Positions 6,994 through 14,256 of a stretch of 22,159 nucleotides of DNA are shown piece after piece. The position numbers were made by a program, and so were the translations under genes. Location: positions 1 to 22,159 of the forward strand of contig JAGDWE010000047.1 in assembly GCA_023255965.1 (NCBI GenBank), written 5' to 3'. The stretch comes from Desulfurococcales archaeon. GTDB taxonomy: Archaea; Thermoproteota; Thermoprotei_A; Sulfolobales; NBVN01. How positions within the stretch are numbered: the first letter of the stretch is position 1; the number at the start of each line of letters is the position of its first letter. The notes below the pieces were generated by a model. It ran no database searches and was not told where the DNA came from. It was given only the letters and a program-made list of their open reading frames with translations.

Positions 6994-7797
6994 ATGCATC
7001 TAAGTATAGTTAAGGCTCTTGCAATGCTTACATACCTACTTATATTTACAGGACCAGCTAATGCCATGACCATACAGAGGGCGATTGATTTATCATTAAA
7101 CGATGAACTAAGGATTAGCTATGCAGGCAGCAGCGAGGTATATGTCCTTACTTCGAATCTACCTCAGGACGTATTCGTAACATCTGTTCAAAATAGCTCA
7201 GGTAGTGGGGGGTATGGAGGGTTAATATATGTTAAGCTTATTAAAGCTGTTCAGGGAAGTTATGATTACGTAATTGCATTCTACTCCATCAATTCTTACG
7301 TAGTTAATATATCGTTAATTAAGGGGGGCAGCTACTTAAGCGAGTCCTTAAACTGCCCTGCAAATATAACCCTTCAATTAATATTTAAGTTGCTTAGCAA
7401 TTCATCGATTCAAGAGCCTCAACCAATATTTAGAGAGGTGCCGGCTTACATTACTCCTACCATTTGGAGCCTTGTGATAATGGCTACTTTTACTTCACTA
7501 TTCATGGTTACTGCATTCCTCGATGTAAGGGATTATTCAAGGATTAAGAGGGATAGGTGGAGTATTCAGGAGTCCATAGCACTTACTGCTAGATATTTGC
7601 TATACGGTAGTTTAATCTCATTCATCGCATCATCAATTACCTCCCTAGCCATAACTGCTTACTCAAATATGGTATACGGCTCACATTCATTTAACCCATC
7701 ATCAGTTGTAATACCATTAACGCTCCTAATAGCTTCAGCCATAGCTTACGGTATATGCAAGTGGAAGGGATGGTATGATGTCATCGATGAGGAGTGA
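6994..7797 (+). CDS. Signal-peptide/three-helix membrane protein of unknown function
   Basis: 267 residues, not recognised. An N-terminal hydrophobic signal (residues 5-24, ending GPANA, a good signal-peptidase-like site) is followed by a ~125-residue predicted extracytoplasmic beta-rich domain with several N-glycosylation sequons (NSS at 67, NIS at 105, NIT at 124, NSS at 136). Three transmembrane helices follow at about 153-177, 196-222 and 237-256, with a basic cytoplasmic loop (RDYSRIKRDR, 179-188) and a short acidic tail (DVIDEE). The gene sits between the NuoM-like subunit and the AAA-Lon gene, whose start lies 23 nt inside this gene. That arrangement suggests it anchors or regulates the protease, or is an accessory subunit of the ion-translocating complex; this is inference from position only. 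Confidence 0.7.
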   Translation: MHLSIVKALAMLTYLLIFTGPANAMTIQRAIDLSLNDELRISYAGSSEVYVLTSNLPQDVFVTSVQNSSGSGGYGGLIYVKLIKAVQGSYDYVIAFYSINSYVVNISLIKGGSYLSESLNCPANITLQLIFKLLSNSSIQEPQPIFREVPAYITPTIWSLVIMATFTSLFMVTAFLDVRDYSRIKRDRWSIQESIALTARYLLYGSLISFIASSITSLAITAYSNMVYGSHSFNPSSVVIPLTLLIASAIAYGICKWKGWYDVIDEE

Positions 7798-10498
7798 TTA
7801 TAGTTACTGGTGGTTAAGGCATAGCTTACTTAGAACGCTCTTATACATCCCTTTAGTACTCGTTAATAAGGACTTCAGGAAGTGGAGGAATGCCAGGCTA
7901 ACCCCAAGTAAGGTTAGGAGGAAAATACGTGAACTCGATAAGTTATTCCCCAGGAAGAGGGAGGAGTTAGTTGGTAGGAATAGGGAATTCGAGCTGATAA
8001 TGAGCTCAATAGCCTACCATGTAATTAGGGATGAGGCGATCATAAACTTACTTAAGGGCATGGAACCGCCGAAGTTCTTCATACTTAAGGGATCTACAGG
8101 TACAGGTAAGACCTTACTCGCTGAGGTATGTTTAAGGGAGGCAGTCCTCTACGGGATTAAACATGGGGTTAACGTACAGCCCATGGTTGTCCAATGCGAT
8201 GAGATATTCCATCCGCTCTACGGTCAGTCGCTTAAGAACCTTACGGCAATATTTAAGAGGGCTGAAGAGACCCCAACCGTTATGTTCCTAGACGAATTCC
8301 ATTCGATCGGTATGAGGGTTGAGAAGCCTATGTACGGCGCTGAGAGGGAGGACGTTAAAGTTCAAGATGTATTCATAGAGAACATAAATAAAGTCATAGA
8401 TAGCGCTAAGAGGATAGTTATAATAGCTGCCACGAATAAGTTCGAGAGCATTAGGGAGGATATTAGGAGGAGGGCCTACGTAATAGACCTAGACCAGAAC
8501 ATAACTAGGGAGATGCTACTCGCCGTACTTGAGTCCCAATTAAGGAAATACGGATGGACTCACCTCAATCCCGAGGAGGTCATGAAGGTCCTGGAGAAAT
8601 CTGTTAGTGTATATAGGCAGACCCAACTGACGCCCTTCGACGTGATTGACGCGTGTACTAAGGTCTACCTGAAGAAGATAGAGCCTTTAAGAGGTAAGTT
8701 ATTAGGTAGGTTATTTAGGGCTTCGAAGATCGATGAGATGATCAAAAGCAACGTTACATTAGATGACTTCAAGGCGATTTCCAGGGAACTAAGGGGATAC
8801 GTAGAGCAGGAGAAGAGCGTTGAGGTCTTAGGGACAATACTTCAAATTAAGCCAGCGGTTAATTACTCGGATGTTGGCGGCCTATTCGGAATCAAGGATA
8901 AGCTATTTAAGTTAGTTATGCTTAGCTTAAGACCTGAGTTGTCTAATAAGCTTAATTGGATACCGCCTAAGGGGATACTACTATACGGGGAGCCTGGATG
9001 CGGCAAGACGTACCTAACTAAGGCAATAGCCAGGGAGGCTAATGCAACGTTCTTCTACGTACCGGCTTCCCAGCTATTAATTAATGCTAAGTGGGTTGGT
9101 GAGCCGGAGAAGAACGTTAAGGACTTATTCACCCTCGCTAGGAGGCATGCACCTAGTATAGTGTTCTTTGATGAATTCGACGTAATAGCGTGTAAGAGGA
9201 GGGGTGATCCCGTAGGGGATAGGCTAACAGCTCAAGTGCTAACTGAGTTGGATGGCCTCCAACCTCTTGAGGGAGTTATAGTCATAGCTGCAACTAATAG
9301 GATTGAAGCCATCGATGAGGCAGTAATTAATAGGTTTGAGCCATACGTAATCGAAATACCCCTGCCTAGGAATGATGCAGAGAGGATTGACATAATTAAG
9401 GTGCATTTAAGGCAGTACCTACCCCACCTACATGCTGAGGTAACTCCGGAAAGGGTGTTAAGCGTTCTAAAGAGGTTTAGAACCGTATCTCCTAGGGTTA
9501 TCGCTGAAATCATTAGGGAGGCTAATAGATTGAGAGTTCAAGAGGTGGCAGCCATCAAGGACATTAAGGAGGCCTTAGATGCACGTGATGAGGTCAAATT
9601 AAGTGAATTAATTAAGTTCTATGGCGAGGAGCTAGAGAGGATTAAGGAATTAACTGGTATCTCAGAGATTAAGGACATATCTAGCATAACGCTAGACGAC
9701 TACAAGTTAAGGCTTTATCACTTCGAGAGGGCTGCAGAGCTACTTGAGCAAGAAGCTGATAAGGAATTAATGGATATCCAGGAGGGTATGATCAACAGTG
9801 AATTAAGGCCTGGGGTGGTTGTCGGGCTAGGAACTGACGCGCAAGGTAGGAAAGGTATACCGTTAATAGTCGAATGCAATGTTAATCCATACGGTACTGG
9901 TAAGGTAAGCGTCACAGGGGCAGCAAGGACCATAGTACTAGGCCCTGGAACATCGATTGAGGACCTAAGCGTTATTGAGAGTGCATCAAATACCATCGAA
10001 TTCCTAAGACACTACATTCTACTTAAGTGCGGGTTAGATATATCCAGCTTCGACTTTAAATACCAGATCATAAGCCCCCTAGAGGGCGTTCCTGGAATGG
10101 GTGTCAGCGGACCCAGCCTAGGATTAGCATTAAGCGTTGCCGCCGTATCCGAGTTAACTGGTGTGCCAGTAAGCCCTGAGGTAGTTATGACAGGTAAATG
10201 CGATATAAAGGGCGGTGTAGGACCGGTAGGCGGTCTAGGATGGCGTGGCTCAGGTAAGATATTAGCTGCCGTGAGGACTAGGAGGCTTAAGGTTAGGAAG
10301 TTCTTAATGCCTAGATGGAATTATGAGCGGGCACCCGATGAAGTTAAGGTGCTTGAGGAAAATGAAATTACCGTAGTGCCTGTCGAGAGGCAGGTGGATG
10401 CTTGGATTACAGCCTTAAACTTGAGGGATGAGGATGAACTAATTGTTAGGCTTAAGGACGGCTTAAAGTATCTACTCGCCAGATTTGCTCGGAGCTGA
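7775..10498 (+). CDS. Tandem AAA+ ATPase fused to a C-terminal Lon protease domain
   Basis: 907 residues in four parts. Residues 11-31 are hydrophobic/aromatic (WWLRHSLLRTLLYIPLVLV), a possible membrane-contact helix, then a basic linker. AAA domain 1 (~62-300): Walker A GSTGTGKT 106-113, Walker B VMFLDEF 169-175, sensor AATN 218-221, RRR 231-233. AAA domain 2 (~360-600) is Cdc48-like: YSDVGG 364-369, Walker A GEPGCGKT 405-412, Walker B IVFFDEFD 462-469, sensor AATN 505-508, Arg520 as finger candidate. After a charged linker comes a Lon peptidase domain (~675-905): GVSGPSLGLA with nucleophile Ser781, MTGKCDIKGGVGPVGG, and Lys828 in SGKILAAVR as the general base. Ser and Lys are 47 apart versus 43 in E. 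coli Lon, reflecting a short insertion (GWRGSG). Usual Lon proteins have one AAA module and either a bacterial N-domain or, in archaeal LonB, a membrane insertion; this one has two AAA modules and neither. Likely an ATP-dependent protease/unfoldase. Start ATG 7775 lies within the membrane-protein gene. Confidence 0.9.
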   Translation: MMSSMRSDYSYWWLRHSLLRTLLYIPLVLVNKDFRKWRNARLTPSKVRRKIRELDKLFPRKREELVGRNREFELIMSSIAYHVIRDEAIINLLKGMEPPKFFILKGSTGTGKTLLAEVCLREAVLYGIKHGVNVQPMVVQCDEIFHPLYGQSLKNLTAIFKRAEETPTVMFLDEFHSIGMRVEKPMYGAEREDVKVQDVFIENINKVIDSAKRIVIIAATNKFESIREDIRRRAYVIDLDQNITREMLLAVLESQLRKYGWTHLNPEEVMKVLEKSVSVYRQTQLTPFDVIDACTKVYLKKIEPLRGKLLGRLFRASKIDEMIKSNVTLDDFKAISRELRGYVEQEKSVEVLGTILQIKPAVNYSDVGGLFGIKDKLFKLVMLSLRPELSNKLNWIPPKGILLYGEPGCGKTYLTKAIAREANATFFYVPASQLLINAKWVGEPEKNVKDLFTLARRHAPSIVFFDEFDVIACKRRGDPVGDRLTAQVLTELDGLQPLEGVIVIAATNRIEAIDEAVINRFEPYVIEIPLPRNDAERIDIIKVHLRQYLPHLHAEVTPERVLSVLKRFRTVSPRVIAEIIREANRLRVQEVAAIKDIKEALDARDEVKLSELIKFYGEELERIKELTGISEIKDISSITLDDYKLRLYHFERAAELLEQEADKELMDIQEGMINSELRPGVVVGLGTDAQGRKGIPLIVECNVNPYGTGKVSVTGAARTIVLGPGTSIEDLSVIESASNTIEFLRHYILLKCGLDISSFDFKYQIISPLEGVPGMGVSGPSLGLALSVAAVSELTGVPVSPEVVMTGKCDIKGGVGPVGGLGWRGSGKILAAVRTRRLKVRKFLMPRWNYERAPDEVKVLEENEITVVPVERQVDAWITALNLRDEDELIVRLKDGLKYLLARFARS

Positions 10499-10765
10499 AA
10501 GGACTATCTTAATAGTTGTTAATATCCTTCTACGACCACCTAAGTCAATATATGCGGACCCTATATCGATTGACGTGTACTTAGCATCAATTAAATATCT
10601 GCACGACTCCGCAACCAACACAGCCTTAGATATATTAGAACCCCTAGCTCTGATAACGACGTCCTTGCACCTAAAGAGCGTAAACATCATTAATACCGAC
10701 AATACGTACCTCATGAAGAACTTCCTTCCAACATAGACATTATTATCTACGCATTCAGAACTCAT
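10472..10765 (-). CDS. albA: Alba-family nucleic-acid-binding chromatin protein
   Basis: 97 residues, matching Alba (~90-100). Seen: NVYVGRKFFMRYVLSVL (9-25), equivalent to Alba's 'vliGkKPvmNYVla' strand-helix with the DNA-contacting Lys-Lys pair as Arg14-Lys15; VVIRARGSNISKAVLVAES (36-54), the hallmark RG.AIsKAvd segment; and the C-terminal strand TTIKIVLSAP. The Pro and Asn of the consensus 'KPVMNY' are replaced (KFFMRY), and the middle helix is unusual (MMFTLFRCKD), so this is a divergent paralogue rather than the major Alba. Alba dimers coat DNA and also bind RNA. Its 3' end overlaps the AAA-Lon gene on the other strand by 27 nt. A GGTGG site ~9 nt upstream of the ATG and an A/T box near 10788-10798 support expression. 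Confidence 0.88.
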   Translation of the reverse strand: MSSECVDNNVYVGRKFFMRYVLSVLMMFTLFRCKDVVIRARGSNISKAVLVAESCRYLIDAKYTSIDIGSAYIDLGGRRRILTTIKIVLSAPSKSGE

Positions 10766-10787
10766 AACGATGCCACCAACTTAGTGT

Positions 10788-10807
10788 TACATTAAAGCTT
10801 AAAATAA
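10788..10807. promoter_or_regulatory. Divergent promoter region, alba (minus) and protease (plus)
   Basis: The 62-bp gap between the two starts contains overlapping A/T boxes: TTAAAGCTT (10793-10800) serving the minus strand ~28 nt before ATG 10765, and CTTAAAATAA (10798-10807) ~25 nt before GTG 10828. The protease message is probably leaderless. Confidence 0.45.
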
Positions 10808-10827
10808 TTACACGAATTTATTCTAGG

Positions 10828-12309
10828 GTGGATGGTATTATAGTTAAGTTAAGATTCCCATTTTCGGTAATCACGCTAACATTGATCATGCTAATAATAA
10901 CAGCATGTTTTACATCTAGCTCAATATCCTCTGGAGGAGGTGTTGATGTTATTGAATTAATTCTTAACCGTAAGGCAAATGATGACGATGTAATTAAGGT
11001 AAGTAAATTAGGTGGTAAGGTCATCTATAGATTTGATGAAGTTAATGCGTTAGTGATAGGTATTAGAGGAGGTCTAGTAAATTCATTAATTAACTCGCTA
11101 GGAGGTGTTAGGTGGTATAGTAAGGCAGGCGTAATTAGGCCGTTAGATGTTGAGGAGCTACCGAATAACTGCACTGCAGATGGTTATGTACTAACATGGA
11201 ACTTAGATATGATTAACGTACCCACAGCTCATGATAGTGGATTTAATGGATCCGGGGTTTATATAGCTGTATTGGATACCGGGTTAGAGCCTCAGTGGAG
11301 GGACTACTTCGATGAGGAAAGCATAGTAGCTGAGTACGCAGCGGCATTTCTAGGAGCTCAAGCAGCTGCTTACGGAATAACCAACGAGGTCTTAAATAAG
11401 AATGCATGGGAAGCCGATAGCGATGGGCATGGGACAGCTGTAACAGCCGTTATCCTAGGATTTAAGGTCTATGGCATCTACAGAGTCGATGGAACGGCCC
11501 CGGCAGCTAAGGTAATACCAGTTAAAGTCATAGGCAATCAGGGATGGGGCTTCACCTCGGATCTAGCCGCCGGGATTCTCTACATAGCTAAGCTCTATGA
11601 ATATGAGGTGAATACTGGTGGGAACGTACTTGACCCCCCAGGCATCATAAACCCAATAATAATAAGCCTAAGCGTAGGCGGGCCTCACTCAGAGCTCCTT
11701 AGGGAAGTAATTAACTATGCAATAAATAAGGGGGTCTTCATAGTCGCTGCGGCAGGGAATGAGGGCGATGCTGGAATGTTATACCCGGCAGCATATCCCG
11801 AAGTAATATCGGTTGGAGCAGTAGGTTGGGTTAGGCAGTTCAATGCCCCAGGATGGTGGCGTAATTTAGACGTACCTGAGGAGCTAACGAGCCAGATATA
11901 TGTACCTAACTTCAGTAGTAGGGAGTTAAGCGGTCAGGAATTAGACGTATTAGCCCCTGGAGCCTACGTGGTGCTGCCGTACACACCATACGGTACTGCG
12001 CATCCACCCCTTCAATCAAAAAGTAGCATAGGGCAGTACTACTACTTAAGCGGTACTTCATTCGCTGCACCGCATATCAGCGGAGCGATAGCTTTAATCC
12101 TTCAAGCCGACCTAGTTGATGGTAAGGTAGACGTTAATCAGAGTTCAGTTGAATCCCTGCTTAAAGAATCCGCGCTTGGATTAGGGCCTGGTTGTGCAGA
12201 GGTATTAACTCCCTTAGGAACTGAGATACATTGCTGGAGAGAGGATGCTGTAGGATATGGTTTAATTCAAATAAATTACGCATTAACTAAATTAGCTACC
12301 ATTCAATAG
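10828..12309 (+). CDS. Secreted subtilisin-like serine protease (peptidase S8)
   Basis: 493 residues from a GTG start. A signal/anchor segment at ~11-31 (PFSVITLTLIMLIITACF) precedes a propeptide-like region (~38-105) with VIELILNRKANDDDVIKVSKLGGKV, resembling the I9 inhibitor fold. The catalytic domain shows Asp150 in AVLDTGLE, His201 in SDGHGTAVTAVI, oxyanion Asn311 in AAAGNEGD, and nucleophile Ser411 in SGTSFAAPHISGA, all in family order. Two cysteines near the C-terminus (CAEVL, IHCWRE) and one near residue 115 may form a disulphide. No C-terminal membrane helix or repeat is visible, so it is likely released or tethered only by the N-terminal helix. Role: extracellular protein degradation for peptide uptake, typical of heterotrophic thermophilic crenarchaea. 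Confidence 0.93.
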   Translation: MDGIIVKLRFPFSVITLTLIMLIITACFTSSSISSGGGVDVIELILNRKANDDDVIKVSKLGGKVIYRFDEVNALVIGIRGGLVNSLINSLGGVRWYSKAGVIRPLDVEELPNNCTADGYVLTWNLDMINVPTAHDSGFNGSGVYIAVLDTGLEPQWRDYFDEESIVAEYAAAFLGAQAAAYGITNEVLNKNAWEADSDGHGTAVTAVILGFKVYGIYRVDGTAPAAKVIPVKVIGNQGWGFTSDLAAGILYIAKLYEYEVNTGGNVLDPPGIINPIIISLSVGGPHSELLREVINYAINKGVFIVAAAGNEGDAGMLYPAAYPEVISVGAVGWVRQFNAPGWWRNLDVPEELTSQIYVPNFSSRELSGQELDVLAPGAYVVLPYTPYGTAHPPLQSKSSIGQYYYLSGTSFAAPHISGAIALILQADLVDGKVDVNQSSVESLLKESALGLGPGCAEVLTPLGTEIHCWREDAVGYGLIQINYALTKLATIQ

Positions 12310-12317
12310 CCGCTTAA

Positions 12318-13410
12318 GTGAAGCTTTTCATACATGGGAACTTAAAACAATTATATTCAGCTTTTGGCGTTGTAGCAGTGTATATGGTGGATGACGTGGC
12401 CGCATATGATTTACTTAAGGGCATTGCTACCCTTACCGTAGTTTCAGTTATTTGGGACTCATCATTTCCTGCAATCAAGCTCATTATGTACGAGGTTAAT
12501 GAATACACGTATACATGGGTTAGGGGCTTATCGCCATGTCTTTCCTGACGCCGTATGTCCTATATAGGTATGCTACTAGGTCATTACTACTAGGGACGTT
12601 AAGAGAGGTTTAATTACTGGAGCTACGTATGCCCTGGGTCTGTGGCTTCAGGCATAGGAAACCAAATATACTACGGCATCTAACTCAGCGTTTATTACTG
12701 GACTAAGCGTCGTACTCGTACATGTATATACAGCCATATTTAGGAAGAAATATAGCTTGCTAGTAAATTCAGTAACAGCGATTCGCCAGCATTTACGTAC
12801 TTCTAGATGGTGCGTTTCCCGCTCACGGAACTTCTAATTTGTTTTTAAACAACTTTAATTCCTTGAGCAGGGTTGATCCCCGGTGCAGGATCACTAGCTT
12901 CGCCCGCACTTCATGGGATCCCCTCGAGCCAAACGCCATGGAGCTCCCATCTGAGGATCCATCACTGCATGGCGGGTCGCAGAGATGCGCTTACGTAGCT
13001 TTTCTTCTCACCATCAAGTATTCGTATGTGAACAAAAGTATTCAAATTTATTGCTAAATCTGCAACAGCCTATGGTAGCATTTATAATCCCTGACCACTT
13101 AAGTAGCGGATTCCTCGACTTGAATTTAAGTCCTACTTCATTGTTTCTACTCACATACTTGGCCTTCATGTGCAGTGATATCGCATTCGCCCTACAGATC
13201 ATCGGACAGAGGCATGTAACACCTGATAATGCTTCACTAGTATTTCTCCTTGAGCCTGCTTCAGCATCAATAATGGCCTACTTAATACTATCTAAGATTA
13301 TGACCATCATCCAGATCTTAGGTGCTTCACTAATACTACTAGATATTATGCTTAGTACTGAAGGATTTAAGTACTTAAGTGGGTTGCTTAAAAAGGGAGT
13401 TTATATAAAT
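12318..13410 (+). pseudogene. Degraded EamA/DMT-family drug/metabolite permease
   Basis: Pieces of one ten-helix permease lie in order in different frames. Frame A (12318-12540): VIWDSSFPAIKLIMYEVNEYTYTWVRG, the first EamA helices. A shift leads to FLTPYVLYRYATR (12542-12582). Another frame (12622-12730) reads ATYALGLWLQA, an in-frame TAG at 12652-12654, then KYTTASNSAFITGLSVVLV, a clear DMT signature. Further shifts reach IYVLLDGAFPAHG (~12793-12830). After a GC-rich stretch the family resumes with YSYVNKS, LQQPMVAFII and, uninterrupted from ~13120, LTYLAFMCSDIAFALQIIGQ and RHVTPDNASLVFLLEPASAS followed by YLILSKIMTIIQILGASLILLDI, the second EamA repeat. At least three frameshifts and one stop make a working transporter very unlikely. 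Its 3' end runs into the convergent hydratase gene. Confidence 0.85.
12862..12990. other. GC-rich, palindrome-dense island inside the permease pseudogene
   Basis: This ~130-bp stretch is clearly richer in G+C than the flanks and does not match the DMT fold. It contains five 6-bp palindromes within 45 bp: GGATCC (12916), CTCGAG (12923), CCATGG (12936), GAGCTC (12941) and GGATCC (12955). ATGGGATCC (12913-12921) can pair with GGAGCTCCCAT (12940-12950, two-base bulge). The minus strand has a short open frame (ATG near 12940, MAFGSRGSHEVRAKLVILHRG..., to ~12830), not recognised. Origin unknown: an insertion remnant, a structured RNA, or drifted pseudogene sequence. Confidence 0.4.
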
Positions 13411-14186
13411 TTAACTGACACAGACCCTATCCTATCGAATGTCACCTTTACGTAATCGCCTTTCCTAACAGGCGTTGCAGCAATTAATGATCCAGTAATT
13501 ACTATATGGCCTGCCCTAATGTACTCGCCAACCCCACTTAAGGCGTTAGCTAGGAATACAACTGAGTTAACTGGATTACCTAATGCCGCCGCCCCAGCCG
13601 AAGTACCTATGACTTCTCCGTTGATCTCCACCACACAACCAATTAACCTTAGATCTAATCCATTAATGCTTGTTATACTACCGCCTAAAACCACCTTAGC
13701 GGCGCCTGAGCTATCCGCTATAAAGTCCTCAACCCTACGTTTACCGCTCAACCTACTATCAACTACCTCTATAGCGGGGAGCACCCCCTCAGTACTCCTT
13801 AGGACGTCAGCTACTGTCACCCCCGGACCTCTTATATCGTCCTTAAATAGGAACGCTATCTCAGCTTCAATCCTAGGTTGGATTAACCTATCGTAGATTA
13901 TTTCACCGCCGTCTGGGACAGCCATGCCGCTAGTTAAGAATCCCCAGTCAGGCCTATTAATCCCGAATGACTGCTGTGCTGCCCTACTAGTGAAGGCAAC
14001 CTTAAAGCCGATTACCTTCTCACCCCTCCTTAGTCTCTCACGTAGTATTCCGAGATTTACCTTACGGGCATCTGCTTCAGTTAAGTCTGGGTACTGAGCG
14101 GTAAGTGCTTCTATCGGCTTAGCCGTTGCCTCAGCATCCAACAACTTCCTAATTAATTCATTAATTACTTCATCACTTAATGCCAT
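13401..14186 (-). CDS. 2-oxopent-4-enoate hydratase / 4-oxalocrotonate decarboxylase family protein
   Basis: 261 residues, the standard length for the MhpD/DmpE/DmpH family of the fumarylacetoacetate hydrolase superfamily. Seen: helical N-terminus with KPIEALTAQYPDLTEADARKVN (family 'pI..l....p.lt..dAy.vQ'), GFKVAFTSRAAQQSFGI, WGFLTSGMAV, IQPRIEAEIAFLFKDDIRGP with the metal-binding Glu-x-Glu, IEVVDSRL with the third acidic ligand, and the C-terminal GSLIAATPVRKGDYVKVTFDRIGSVSVKF. These enzymes need Mg2+/Mn2+ and act late in aromatic meta-cleavage, hydrating 2-oxopent-4-enoate or decarboxylating 2-oxo-hex-3-enedioate. No other meta-cleavage gene is here, so the physiological substrate is open. 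It is divergent from malic enzyme across a 70-bp shared promoter. A TGAGGT ribosome site (14195-14200) lies 8 nt before its ATG. Confidence 0.88.
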   Translation of the reverse strand: MALSDEVINELIRKLLDAEATAKPIEALTAQYPDLTEADARKVNLGILRERLRRGEKVIGFKVAFTSRAAQQSFGINRPDWGFLTSGMAVPDGGEIIYDRLIQPRIEAEIAFLFKDDIRGPGVTVADVLRSTEGVLPAIEVVDSRLSGKRRVEDFIADSSGAAKVVLGGSITSINGLDLRLIGCVVEINGEVIGTSAGAAALGNPVNSVVFLANALSGVGEYIRAGHIVITGSLIAATPVRKGDYVKVTFDRIGSVSVKFI

Positions 14187-14193
14187 AACTTAA

Positions 14194-14200
14194 GACCTCA
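14194..14200 (-). promoter_or_regulatory. Ribosome-binding site TGAGGTC of the hydratase gene
   Basis: Read on the minus strand, TGAGGTC ends 7 nt before the ATG at 14186 and fixes that start. This mRNA therefore has a leader, unlike most first genes in the window. Confidence 0.55.
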
Positions 14201-14225
14201 AATACTTAACTTACATCGATGCTAT

Positions 14226-14243
14226 TAAATATATATTATTTTT
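14226..14243. promoter_or_regulatory. Shared divergent TATA region, hydratase and malic enzyme
   Basis: TAAATATATATTATTTTT reads as a TATA box on both strands, ~20-30 nt before GTG 14257 on the plus strand and ~40-55 nt before ATG 14186 on the minus strand. It is the only obvious A/T box in the 70-bp gap, so the two genes probably share or compete for promoter elements. Confidence 0.5.
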
Positions 14244-14256
14244 TTCAACAACTATA

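Noticed and set aside
12839..13057. Plus-strand 72-codon open frame
   Set aside because: It crosses the GC-rich island and only its last third resembles DMT permease sequence; it is best explained as part of the pseudogene.
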